In this document: one piece after another, positions 1 through 6,845 of the stretch
Position numbering within the stretch: the stretch's first letter is position 1
Layout: every line of letters begins with the position of its first letter
Program-made: the position numbers and the translations under genes
Notes under the pieces: model-generated
Database searches by the model: none
Seen by the model: only the letters and a program-made list of their open reading frames with translations
Told to the model about the DNA's origin: nothing
DNA from: Sedimentisphaerales bacterium
GTDB lineage: Bacteria; Planctomycetota; Phycisphaerae; Sedimentisphaerales; Anaerohalosphaeraceae
Assembly (NCBI GenBank): GCA_028282905.1
Contig: JANQGW010000243.1
Coordinates: 1-42,595, forward strand
Length of the DNA: 42,595 bases
Reading direction: 5' to 3'

Positions 1-1575
1 CTTTTTATTACGAAGTATGTCCGGCCGGACGTCCTTAGCGACATGGGATTCAATGGCGACTGTCCTCGCATTTACATTCAAACGGCCATTACCTATGATC
101 GGTTTGAGAAGGGGATTATTCCGTATGAGAGCGCGACCCGGGCGTGGATTCAGCGTTATGCAAAAAACCTGGACCATTTTATTCGACTGCATGAAGACGA
201 GGGCTTGCCGCTGTATCCGTTCACGGACATCCTGGTGCTTCCCAAGGAAATCATGGATAAATACGGCAGTGAAATGAAGGACAAAAGAGGGCGTCTGTCC
301 ATCCAGTGTCTCATGACGCAGAAAATTATTCGTGCCCAGATCGAGGAAATCTTCCGGCGGTTTCCGAATGTTGATGGGCTGATGACGCGTTTCGGCGAAA
401 CATACCTATCCGACACTCCATTTCATGTTGGTACGCGTCCCGTTCATACCATGGAAGATCACACGCTACTGATCAATATTCTGCGTGAGGAAGTCTGCGC
501 TAAGCGGAATAAAAAGTTATTTTACCGTACGTGGGATTTCGGAACATTGCATACAAAACCGGAAAACTATCTTAAAGCAACAAACCCGGTCGAGTCACAC
601 CCGAACCTGATTTTCTCGATTAAGCACTCCAATGCTGATTTTCTTAGAGATGTTCCGCTCAACCGAACCCTGGGTATTGGCAAGCATCAGCAAATTGTTG
701 AAGTGTCGCTGATGCAGGCCGGGTGCTATGGCAAAGGCGCCTATCCTTATTACATCGGTAAAGGCGTACTGCACGGCTGGTCGGACATGAAACAGCAGAA
801 AGGGATTGATACACTGGCCCGTGAGGGAAAAATCATCGGTCTTGTCATCTGGCCACGCGGCGACGGTTGGAGCGGGCCGTACCTTAGCAATGAATTCTGG
901 CCGGATCTGAACGGTTATGTTATGCGTGAGTTTGCTAAGCGTCCGGAGTGTAGCGATAAAGAGTTGTTTGAAGAATACTGCGGAACAGAGCTAAAGCTGC
1001 ATAAAGACGATACCGCCAAACTATACGAACTGTGCTTGTTAACGGATAAAGCGGTTTTCGCGGGTATCCATTCGGAATATTACCATCCCAATGCATGGTA
1101 TCAGCGTGATGATAAATTTAAAGATCCACCAAGGCTACCGGATCCTAAAAAGATTGATCACCGGAAGATACTGGCTGAAAAAGCCAAAGCAGTGGATGAC
1201 TGGAAGCGGATTGAAGAGTTGTCCCGGAACATCCACATTCCAAATTCAGCCGACCAGGAATACCTGGAAGTGTCCAGTACGTATGGGCGTATCTATTTCT
1301 CGATTCTTGAAAAGCTGTGGAAATTGCGGATTCTGGACAGTGGTGAGGTCAGCGACTACGAAAAAGAACAAATCCGCCAAACCATCAAGGAATATGATGA
1401 TCTTTGGGGCGAGTGGCAGCAACTTGAGAGGGATTATCCCTGTTGTGCGACGCTGTATATGACCTGCTGGCCACAAACGTGGCCGCCGACGTGGCGTGAG
1501 CAGCGTACTTCCAAAGGTGTCACACTGCATCATGATACGGCACTTGTCAGAACATACAGAGAAATGTTAAAGTAA
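1..1575 (+). CDS. Alpha-glucuronidase-like glycoside hydrolase, 5' partial
   Basis: The frame is open from base 1 to the TAA at 1573-1575, so the N-terminus lies outside the window; 524 residues are visible. The protein is soluble, without membrane segments here, and rich in aromatic residues as expected of a carbohydrate-active TIM barrel. Segments such as DGLMTRFGETY, the MQAGCYGKGAYPYYIGKG stretch and GLVIWPRGDGWSGPY recall GH67/GH115-type alpha-glucuronidase relatives, where an E-x-x-G-K-G-A-x-P-like stretch follows a barrel strand. The C-terminus is helical and ends in a plain Lys with no dockerin-like segment, unlike several genes downstream. It would release uronic acid side groups from a glycan; that is inference. 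The family assignment is tentative, and another GH20/GH67-like TIM-barrel clan is possible. About 850 non-coding bases follow before the next gene, so it probably belongs to an upstream operon. Confidence 0.5.
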   Translation, partial: LFITKYVRPDVLSDMGFNGDCPRIYIQTAITYDRFEKGIIPYESATRAWIQRYAKNLDHFIRLHEDEGLPLYPFTDILVLPKEIMDKYGSEMKDKRGRLSIQCLMTQKIIRAQIEEIFRRFPNVDGLMTRFGETYLSDTPFHVGTRPVHTMEDHTLLINILREEVCAKRNKKLFYRTWDFGTLHTKPENYLKATNPVESHPNLIFSIKHSNADFLRDVPLNRTLGIGKHQQIVEVSLMQAGCYGKGAYPYYIGKGVLHGWSDMKQQKGIDTLAREGKIIGLVIWPRGDGWSGPYLSNEFWPDLNGYVMREFAKRPECSDKELFEEYCGTELKLHKDDTAKLYELCLLTDKAVFAGIHSEYYHPNAWYQRDDKFKDPPRLPDPKKIDHRKILAEKAKAVDDWKRIEELSRNIHIPNSADQEYLEVSSTYGRIYFSILEKLWKLRILDSGEVSDYEKEQIRQTIKEYDDLWGEWQQLERDYPCCATLYMTCWPQTWPPTWREQRTSKGVTLHHDTALVRTYREMLK

Positions 1576-1729
1576 GCTTATGAGTTTCATATACATAGCT
1601 CCTCGAAATGACTATCTATCCTTTCCAAATAAAGTCTTTTTAGCTCAGGATAGCGCATTGGGGGAAGTCGCGCAAGAAGAAAATCCAAAAACTTATTGTT
1701 GACATTATTGGTAGTCGTGACGGGATGTC

Positions 1730-1903
1730 AAAAGTGTAGTCTTTTTCAAAAAAAACTTGCGCTATTAAAGTTGTAACGCGATATTGGTGATTGAATTCAG
1801 AAATCAAAAGTGTAGGGTTAACATCGCTTTTTAATGAATTTCTGTCTTTGAATTATTCAATGACCCAAGCGATCTAAAAGAGACTACACTTTACTACACT
1901 TTT
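1730..1903. repeat. Four copies of a 10-bp AAAAGTGTAG-type motif, two direct and two inverted
   Basis: AAAAGTGTAG occurs at 1730-1739 and 1806-1815. Its inverse, CTACACTTTA and CTACACTTTT, occurs at 1884-1893 and 1894-1903. One inverse copy recurs at 29252-29261 in the second long repeat. The spacing, upstream of a tRNA-like core at about 2006-2051, resembles arm-type binding sites of a tyrosine recombinase attachment site. That role is inference; no integrase gene is present in the window. Confidence 0.5.
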
Positions 1904-2005
1904 GCGGTTGTATTTACGGGTATTTCTGGGTATTTTTGGAAAAATAGCGATTCGATAAGTCGCTATAAATGCAGTATTTAGCGTAAAGTGTCGGATTTTC
2001 GAAAA

Positions 2006-2051
2006 TGGTTTGGGATTAGGAGGTCGTAGGTTCGAATCCTGTCACTCCGAT
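2006..2051 (+). other. tRNA-Pro-like 3' half (anticodon loop to acceptor end), no 5' half
   Basis: The sequence reads like the 3' half of tRNA-Pro(UGG): an anticodon-loop-like TTTGGGA at 2009-2015, AGGTC at 2021-2025, a T arm with GTAGG-TTCGAAT-CCTGT at 2027-2043, and an acceptor-like CACTCCGA ending at 2050. No matching 5' half (D arm, CGGAGTG acceptor strand) is found just upstream, so this is not a functional tRNA gene. It could be the tRNA-derived core of an attachment site or a tRNA-derived regulatory element. Confidence 0.55.
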
Positions 2052-2085
2052 TTCGCAAGCCCTTGTAATCCAAGGGTTTGCGAAA
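2051..2085 (+). terminator. Strong hairpin directly after the tRNA-like segment
   Basis: Arms 2051-2065 (TTTCGCAAGCCCTTG) and 2071-2085 pair over 15 bases with a single G-U wobble around a 5-base loop. The 3' arm runs on into ATTCATTTTTG, giving a modest T tract at about 2091-2095, so it could end transcription. A hairpin with different sequence sits at the same place in copy 2 (29408-29436), implying that the structure is kept while the sequence changes. Confidence 0.6.
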
Positions 2086-2424
2086 TTCATTTTTGACACC
2101 ATCCTATCGGCTTTTCGCTTAATTTGACAATCACCCTGTGCCACTTCAGTTATCGGGAACCAAGCCCTTCAATTAGACATAGTTATCTTGATTTTTCAGG
2201 CTTTTCGTGCGATGTAGTAGTGTTCAGGTTTATCCGGCTTAAATGAACGTAATCTGACAGAAAACGTAAACTTTTAAAGTGGCTCGGGTGTAACACCATT
2301 GCTTTCAATATTCAATTTTATGCTGTTGCCATAAAATTTTATAAAAACAGGAAAAATTATTTCTAATTACATTGCATTAGATTCACATCTTAATAGCCGG
2401 GATAGGTTTTATCAGGAGAAAGAA

Positions 2425-2964
2425 GTGCACAATAATGCAGCTAATCAAGATGGCGACTTTTTTGTTCGTCAATTAATGATTCACCGGAAAAGAATCTATG
2501 CATTTATTATGGCATTGGTTGGTGATTCATCCGATGCAGATGATATTATGCAGGATACTGCGGCTTTAATGTGGGAAAAGTACTTTCAAGCCGAAGAAAT
2601 CACTAATTTTCCGGCTTGGGGAATGCGAATCGCCCATTATAAAATTCTTGAATTCCGAAGAAAGAACTATCGTAAAAAGATCCAGTTTGATAGTGAACTG
2701 CTTGACAGCATTTCGGAAAAAGCGGCCTCTGTTAATGAAAAGGTAGATATTCGATTTGAGGCAATGAAGCAGTGCCTTTCCAATCTTGATAAGAAATCAC
2801 GCGAGCTTATTCAGTCGCGTCATCAAAAGGGCCAGACGGTGAAAAATATTGCCAGGCTTTATAATATCCCTCTGCATAATGCATACAAGCAAATATCACG
2901 ACTTCATCATCAACTTGTTCGATGTATTCGCAGGGCTTTGCGAGAAGAAGGAGAGGTGCTCTAA
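2425..2964 (+). CDS. ECF-type RNA polymerase sigma factor (planctomycete family), first copy
   Basis: A 179-aa sigma-70 family protein. Region 2 spans about residues 18-85 (RIYAFIMALVGDSSDADDIM, then WEKYF and FPAWGMRIAHYKILEFRRK), which binds core polymerase and the -10 element. Region 4 spans about 118-175, a helix-turn-helix with LDKKSRELIQ and TVKNIARLYNIPLHNAYKQI. The family is the Rhodopirellula/Verrucomicrobium ECF group. The start is a GTG at 2425 preceded by AGGAG at 2414-2418, a 6-base gap. The stop shares a base with the ATG of the next gene (TAATG at 2962-2966), so sigma factor and FecR partner are translationally coupled. The likely role is to transcribe the downstream secreted-protein and glycosidase genes when the FecR partner senses a signal. 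A 50%-level paralogue at most is encoded at 29736. Confidence 0.9.
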   Translation: MHNNAANQDGDFFVRQLMIHRKRIYAFIMALVGDSSDADDIMQDTAALMWEKYFQAEEITNFPAWGMRIAHYKILEFRRKNYRKKIQFDSELLDSISEKAASVNEKVDIRFEAMKQCLSNLDKKSRELIQSRHQKGQTVKNIARLYNIPLHNAYKQISRLHHQLVRCIRRALREEGEVL

Positions 2965-4595
2965 TGTCTCAAGTACCCAGCAAATATCAATTGCTCAGTG
3001 AATTAATTCACGGATTATTAGCGGGTGAATTAACTGACGAAAAATGCAGCCAATTATATCAGATGTTGGCGGACGACCCAAAATGCCGAGATTATTATAT
3101 CGAATATTCGACATTGTGGGCTTTGCTGGATGAGTACTGTGAGAATCAAGGGATAGATGAATTGCCGGACTATGGAACTTCAATTCTCCAGGCTTTTGCA
3201 GAAGAAGAAAAAACAGCTCCAGCGATTGAAATTGAGAAAATGATCCCGGAAAGAGTTCCGGTTAAAATACTGAAAATTGAAAAAACTCCTCGTACTGTTA
3301 ATAAATTTTCCCTGTATTCGACGATTATTTCTGCGGCCGCTGTGATTTTCCTTTTGATCTATATATGGTTTGCTCCTAAAGCAGCCTCGCCAATCGCAAC
3401 GATTTCCGACAGCATGAATGCGAAGTGGGCAACGAGTGAGTATCCGACTGGTGTTGGGGAACGTTTGTGGGATAACGAGGGAACGCGATGGCTGCAAAAG
3501 GGAACGGTGAAAGTCGCATTCGATTACGGTGCGGAGGTGATTATTGAGGGGCCTGCGGAATTCGAGTTGGAAAATGCCAAGGAGATGATATTGCATTCCG
3601 GCCGTCTCTATGCAGTGGTTCCTCGCGGTGCAACAGGCTTTACCGTTCAAACGCCATACTCGACCGTTATTGATTTAGGGACAGAATTCGGTGTTGAAGT
3701 GGACTTTGACGGCAGTACTGATGTGCATATGTTCACCGGAAAAGCATCGCTCATTCCCGGCAGTATTGGTGAAAAGAAAGAAGGGGTGGAACTGATTGCC
3801 GGTCAGGCCAAAACGGTGACAAAGAAATGTGAAGTGCGAGATATTGCCTTTCAGCGAGAAGCATTTGTTCGGAAGATTGATTCTAAACGAGATATTATCT
3901 GGCGGGGTGAAGAATTTAGTCTGGCAGATGTTATTGGTGGTGGAAACGGTTTTGGGACGGGTCGTAAGAATGCGTGTATCGACCCTTTAAGCGGAAAAAT
4001 TGAAATGTCCAGCTTTGATGGTTTTCGCTTGGGGACTGGTGTCTATACGCCTGTCAAGTCGATTGATTCTGTCGATGGTATCTTTGTGCCTGACAAGGGC
4101 GATGTGGTCATCAACTCAACAGGCGGGATTTATTCAGGATTTCCTGTTACCTCGAACAAGTTTCATGAGAGCGTCTTTAATGGCCATTATACGAAATCGC
4201 TGGGAACGAATCATGAACTTGTTCTCGATGGAAAGCTATGCGGGACAACAGAATATCCATCTATCGCCCTGCACTGTAATCTTGGAATCACATTCGATCT
4301 GAGCAAAATCCGGCAGTTGCTGCCGGAGGTGAAAATCATTGCGTTTAGAGCCAGGTGCGGAATTTCAGACAATGCCTATGATGACTACCCGCGAAATACA
4401 GAAGAATTCTATGTTCTTGTGGATGGTGTTCTACAGTTTGAATCCGGTAAGATGCTGGCCAATACCCCCGCAAAAGAAATTAATATTGGACTGAAAGACA
4501 ACAGCCGTTTCTTAACACTTGTCAGTACGGATGGAGATATGAACCCGTCGCATGATTGGGGTATTTTTGCGGAGCCGGTATTGATCTTGGAATAA
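2964..4595 (+). CDS. FecR-domain transmembrane regulator with NPCBM-like C-terminus, first copy
   Basis: 543 aa. Residues 1-60 form a short helical anti-sigma-like segment (SELIHGLLAGELTDEKCSQL). One membrane segment lies at about 115-138 (FSLYSTIISAAAVIFLLIYI). A FecR domain follows at about 165-275, with GAEVIIEGPAEFEL, ATGFTVQTPYSTVIDLGTEF and a final MFTGKASL. The last ~150 residues look like an NPCBM/NEW2 galactose-binding-like fold, ending in DNSRFLTLVSTDG and HDWGIFAEP. The start at ATG 2964 is chosen because GGAGAGG lies at 2950-2956 and the ATG overlaps the sigma stop; an ATG at 2922 would run into the sigma gene. Topology suggests a cytoplasmic N-terminus that holds the sigma factor and an external sensor. 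Glycan sensing by the C-terminus is inference. The paralogue at 30299 has the same layout. Confidence 0.85.
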   Translation: MSQVPSKYQLLSELIHGLLAGELTDEKCSQLYQMLADDPKCRDYYIEYSTLWALLDEYCENQGIDELPDYGTSILQAFAEEEKTAPAIEIEKMIPERVPVKILKIEKTPRTVNKFSLYSTIISAAAVIFLLIYIWFAPKAASPIATISDSMNAKWATSEYPTGVGERLWDNEGTRWLQKGTVKVAFDYGAEVIIEGPAEFELENAKEMILHSGRLYAVVPRGATGFTVQTPYSTVIDLGTEFGVEVDFDGSTDVHMFTGKASLIPGSIGEKKEGVELIAGQAKTVTKKCEVRDIAFQREAFVRKIDSKRDIIWRGEEFSLADVIGGGNGFGTGRKNACIDPLSGKIEMSSFDGFRLGTGVYTPVKSIDSVDGIFVPDKGDVVINSTGGIYSGFPVTSNKFHESVFNGHYTKSLGTNHELVLDGKLCGTTEYPSIALHCNLGITFDLSKIRQLLPEVKIIAFRARCGISDNAYDDYPRNTEEFYVLVDGVLQFESGKMLANTPAKEINIGLKDNSRFLTLVSTDGDMNPSHDWGIFAEPVLILE

Positions 4596-4711
4596 TACGT
4601 CAATTTAGCTTTTATTGTTAACACAACCAAAGTGGAAAATCCAAGCGTAGAGGGTCTGGATGATATCAGATAAAAAGATAGAGAGTACATCTTAATAATT
4701 GGAGGCGTGAA

Positions 4712-4783
4712 ATGAGTCAAAAAGAGGTGTATGGAGTGAAATTGCAAATCATGTTTTATCAAGAAAGGAAGTGTGGGTTATGA
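4712..4783 (+). CDS. Possible 23-aa leader peptide coupled to the next gene
   Basis: ATG at 4712 is preceded by GGAGG at 4701-4705 with a 6-base gap, the best ribosome-binding site in the area. The 23-codon frame (starting MSQKEVYGV, ending KCGL) stops with TGA at 4781-4783, overlapping ATG 4780 of the next gene as ATGA. This is the geometry of translational coupling. No similarity is recognised and the peptide has no signal sequence. It may be a leader or chance. Confidence 0.35.
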   Translation: MSQKEVYGVKLQIMFYQERKCGL

Positions 4784-6789
4784 GAACAGTAATGTATGTA
4801 TCTTTAATAACAATCTTTTTTTCTCTGGGAGGTTTAGCTTCTGCTGCTGAGATTACCTGGATAGCAGAGGATCTCCTGCAGGACACTGTGAACGCTTCAG
4901 AAGTGCTGCAGGTTGGTGGACTTGTTGAGGCGTATAACACCGGCGGTGGCCCGGAGACGACCATCAACGGAGTTACCTTTGCTGTTGACGCTGATGGAAT
5001 CGGCTTTGATACCGGTTCGGCGGGATCTTTGGCCGGGGCGGACATGGGAATTTTTACGGATTTGCTGGACAGTCATGACTATACAGGTGATGGTTCCGGT
5101 GCCGTGTTTACACTTTCCGGGTTAGATGCGGGAGTAGGCTATTTGCTGCAGGTGTTTATTGCGGACAATCGCGGCTGCTGTAATGGGCGGGTTCTGTTTT
5201 TTGGCGATAATGACGGTGATGGGTCCAATGACTACACCTCAGAGTACGCCACAGGAGATGTCTATAATATCGTTGGGGAATTTGTTGCTGATGCTGAGAC
5301 TCAGGATGTACAGATTGATATTGTTGGTATCGAGGGCTGGGGCCACCTGAACGGTTATCAGCTTCGAGCAATTTCCGGGATCGCTTCGAATCCCACTCCC
5401 GATGACGGTCAGCCTGAGATTCCGGCCGATGTCGATTTGACGTTAAGCTGGGATGCCGGCAGTGACCCGAATGGCGTGGTCGATCCTAACATCACAGGTC
5501 ATTTTGTCTATTTTGGTGAAGGGACCGAACCGAATGAGCTTATCCTTCAAAACAGTACGGTTCTTCCGGTTGCAATGACTTCTTACACCATTAGCAATAC
5601 GATGCTGGAAAAGGATACAACCTATTACTGGCGCGTTGATGAAGAGGTTGACAACGGTGGAACTGGTAACGTTAACACAGGTCCGATCTGGAGTTTTGAT
5701 ACTGAAAAGTCTATTGCACAGGTTGATCTCTCTACGCCGGAAGACCAGTTTGTGGAATCTGGCGAAGATGCTGTCTTTGTGGTGGATGCTTCTGATCCGT
5801 TAGGCGGCACTTTAACCTACAACTGGTATTTTGACCCGAACATGTTGGTTTCCGGTGACGAAGTCCTGCTGAGTGACGGCCTTGATTATGTGGTAGATGG
5901 TAATTCATTGACGGTTTTGGCTGCTGAACTTGCTGATGAAGGAGATTATTACTGTGAAGTCTCCAATTCGACTCCAATTGCGGTTACTTCCAGAATTGCT
6001 TCCCTCAAGATCAAGCTACTGCTTGGACACTGGCCCTTTGATGATGATGGTACCCCAGCCACTGCTGCGGACATTTCCGGAAACGGCAATGACGGAACCA
6101 TTTCCGGGGCGACCTATGTTGACGACGGTGAGGGCGGTAAGGCCTTGAGTTTTGGTGCGGACGGTGACAGGGTAGAATTACCTTCTGTGGCATTTGATCC
6201 GCTGACGACTCAATTCAGTATTGCCGTCTGGATGTTTGGCGGCGAAAGTCAGCCGGCGGATGACTTTATTTTCCAGGGGTGGGATTCTGAAGGTGTTCGT
6301 ACGATCGGTGTCAATGCACCGTGGTCAAACGGGGTACTTTCTTTTGATTTTGCCCCTTACATTCCTCCTTACAATGGCAGACTTGACGGAGACATTACTG
6401 AAGATCAGTACAAGGGCCAATGGACCCATTGGGTCTTTTCCCGTAATGTTGATACCGGCGATGTCGCGGTTTATTACAATGGCGTACGCTGGTTCTCCGG
6501 AAGCAGTTCGCTTCCGATACCTGGTGTCGCCTCCTTCTTTGTTGGCGTCTTTAATGCAGACGGCGATTATCCCTTTGACGGCATGCTCAAAGACTTCAGA
6601 CTCTATAATTACGGCTTCAGCGAGGATGATGCTGCCCGGTTGTACTATGAAATGACAGGGGAAGGCGTCTGTAGCAATTCTCCTGAATTTGACCTTGACG
6701 GAGACTGTCAGGTGAATCTGATAGATATCTCGATACTGGCGGCTCATTGGATGGAGTGTAATCTGGTGCCGGTGACAAGTTGTCCATAA
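4780..6789 (+). CDS. Secreted multidomain protein: module A, FN3-like, Ig-like, LamG, dockerin-like end
   Basis: 669 aa. Signal peptide residues 1-22 (LASA/AEITW). Module A, about 23-200, is a beta-rich domain beginning AEITW and containing NTGGGPETTINGVTFAVDA and GYQLRA; it recurs in the genes at 9534 and 10513. An FN3-like domain follows at about 200-311 (TTYYWRVDEE), then an Ig-like domain at 312-412 (ADEGDYYCEV), then a LamG/concanavalin-like lectin domain at about 413-622 (LLGHWPFDDD), and one dockerin-like EF-hand segment at 637-660 (LDGDCQVNLIDISILAAHW). No catalytic domain is seen, so it is probably a surface or extracellular glycan-binding protein. The start at ATG 4780 is preferred over GTG 4771, which sits almost on the AAGGAAG site. 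It is the first gene after the sigma/FecR pair and a natural target of that regulator. Confidence 0.8.
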   Translation: MRTVMYVSLITIFFSLGGLASAAEITWIAEDLLQDTVNASEVLQVGGLVEAYNTGGGPETTINGVTFAVDADGIGFDTGSAGSLAGADMGIFTDLLDSHDYTGDGSGAVFTLSGLDAGVGYLLQVFIADNRGCCNGRVLFFGDNDGDGSNDYTSEYATGDVYNIVGEFVADAETQDVQIDIVGIEGWGHLNGYQLRAISGIASNPTPDDGQPEIPADVDLTLSWDAGSDPNGVVDPNITGHFVYFGEGTEPNELILQNSTVLPVAMTSYTISNTMLEKDTTYYWRVDEEVDNGGTGNVNTGPIWSFDTEKSIAQVDLSTPEDQFVESGEDAVFVVDASDPLGGTLTYNWYFDPNMLVSGDEVLLSDGLDYVVDGNSLTVLAAELADEGDYYCEVSNSTPIAVTSRIASLKIKLLLGHWPFDDDGTPATAADISGNGNDGTISGATYVDDGEGGKALSFGADGDRVELPSVAFDPLTTQFSIAVWMFGGESQPADDFIFQGWDSEGVRTIGVNAPWSNGVLSFDFAPYIPPYNGRLDGDITEDQYKGQWTHWVFSRNVDTGDVAVYYNGVRWFSGSSSLPIPGVASFFVGVFNADGDYPFDGMLKDFRLYNYGFSEDDAARLYYEMTGEGVCSNSPEFDLDGDCQVNLIDISILAAHWMECNLVPVTSCP

Positions 6790-6845
6790 TCGGGTGATGT
6801 GAAAGAATCAGGAAATAACCAAACCAAATAAGTGAGGTGACTATC

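Larger units (their letters stand above)
1862..2085 (+). repeat. Long intergenic repeat, copy 1 (upstream of the first ECF sigma gene)
   Basis: About 220 bases that align by eye from end to end with 29231-29436, at a lower level than recent duplicates would show. Shared blocks include a CCAAGCG-TCTAAA start, a CTACACTTTTGC-GTTGTATTTAC stretch, an ATAGCGA-TCGATAAGT stretch, a TATTTAGCGTAAAGT stretch, the tRNA-like part and a terminal hairpin. Copy 1 has one extra 10-bp CTACACTTT unit. A perfect 12-bp palindrome, ATTTTCGAAAAT, lies at 1995-2006 immediately before the tRNA-like part and is imperfect in copy 2. Both copies precede an ECF sigma/FecR gene pair in the same orientation. Confidence 0.8.

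Noticed and set aside
2006..2051. Functional tRNA gene
   Set aside because: Only the 3' half is present; there is no D arm or pairing acceptor strand upstream, and the second copy is even more decayed.
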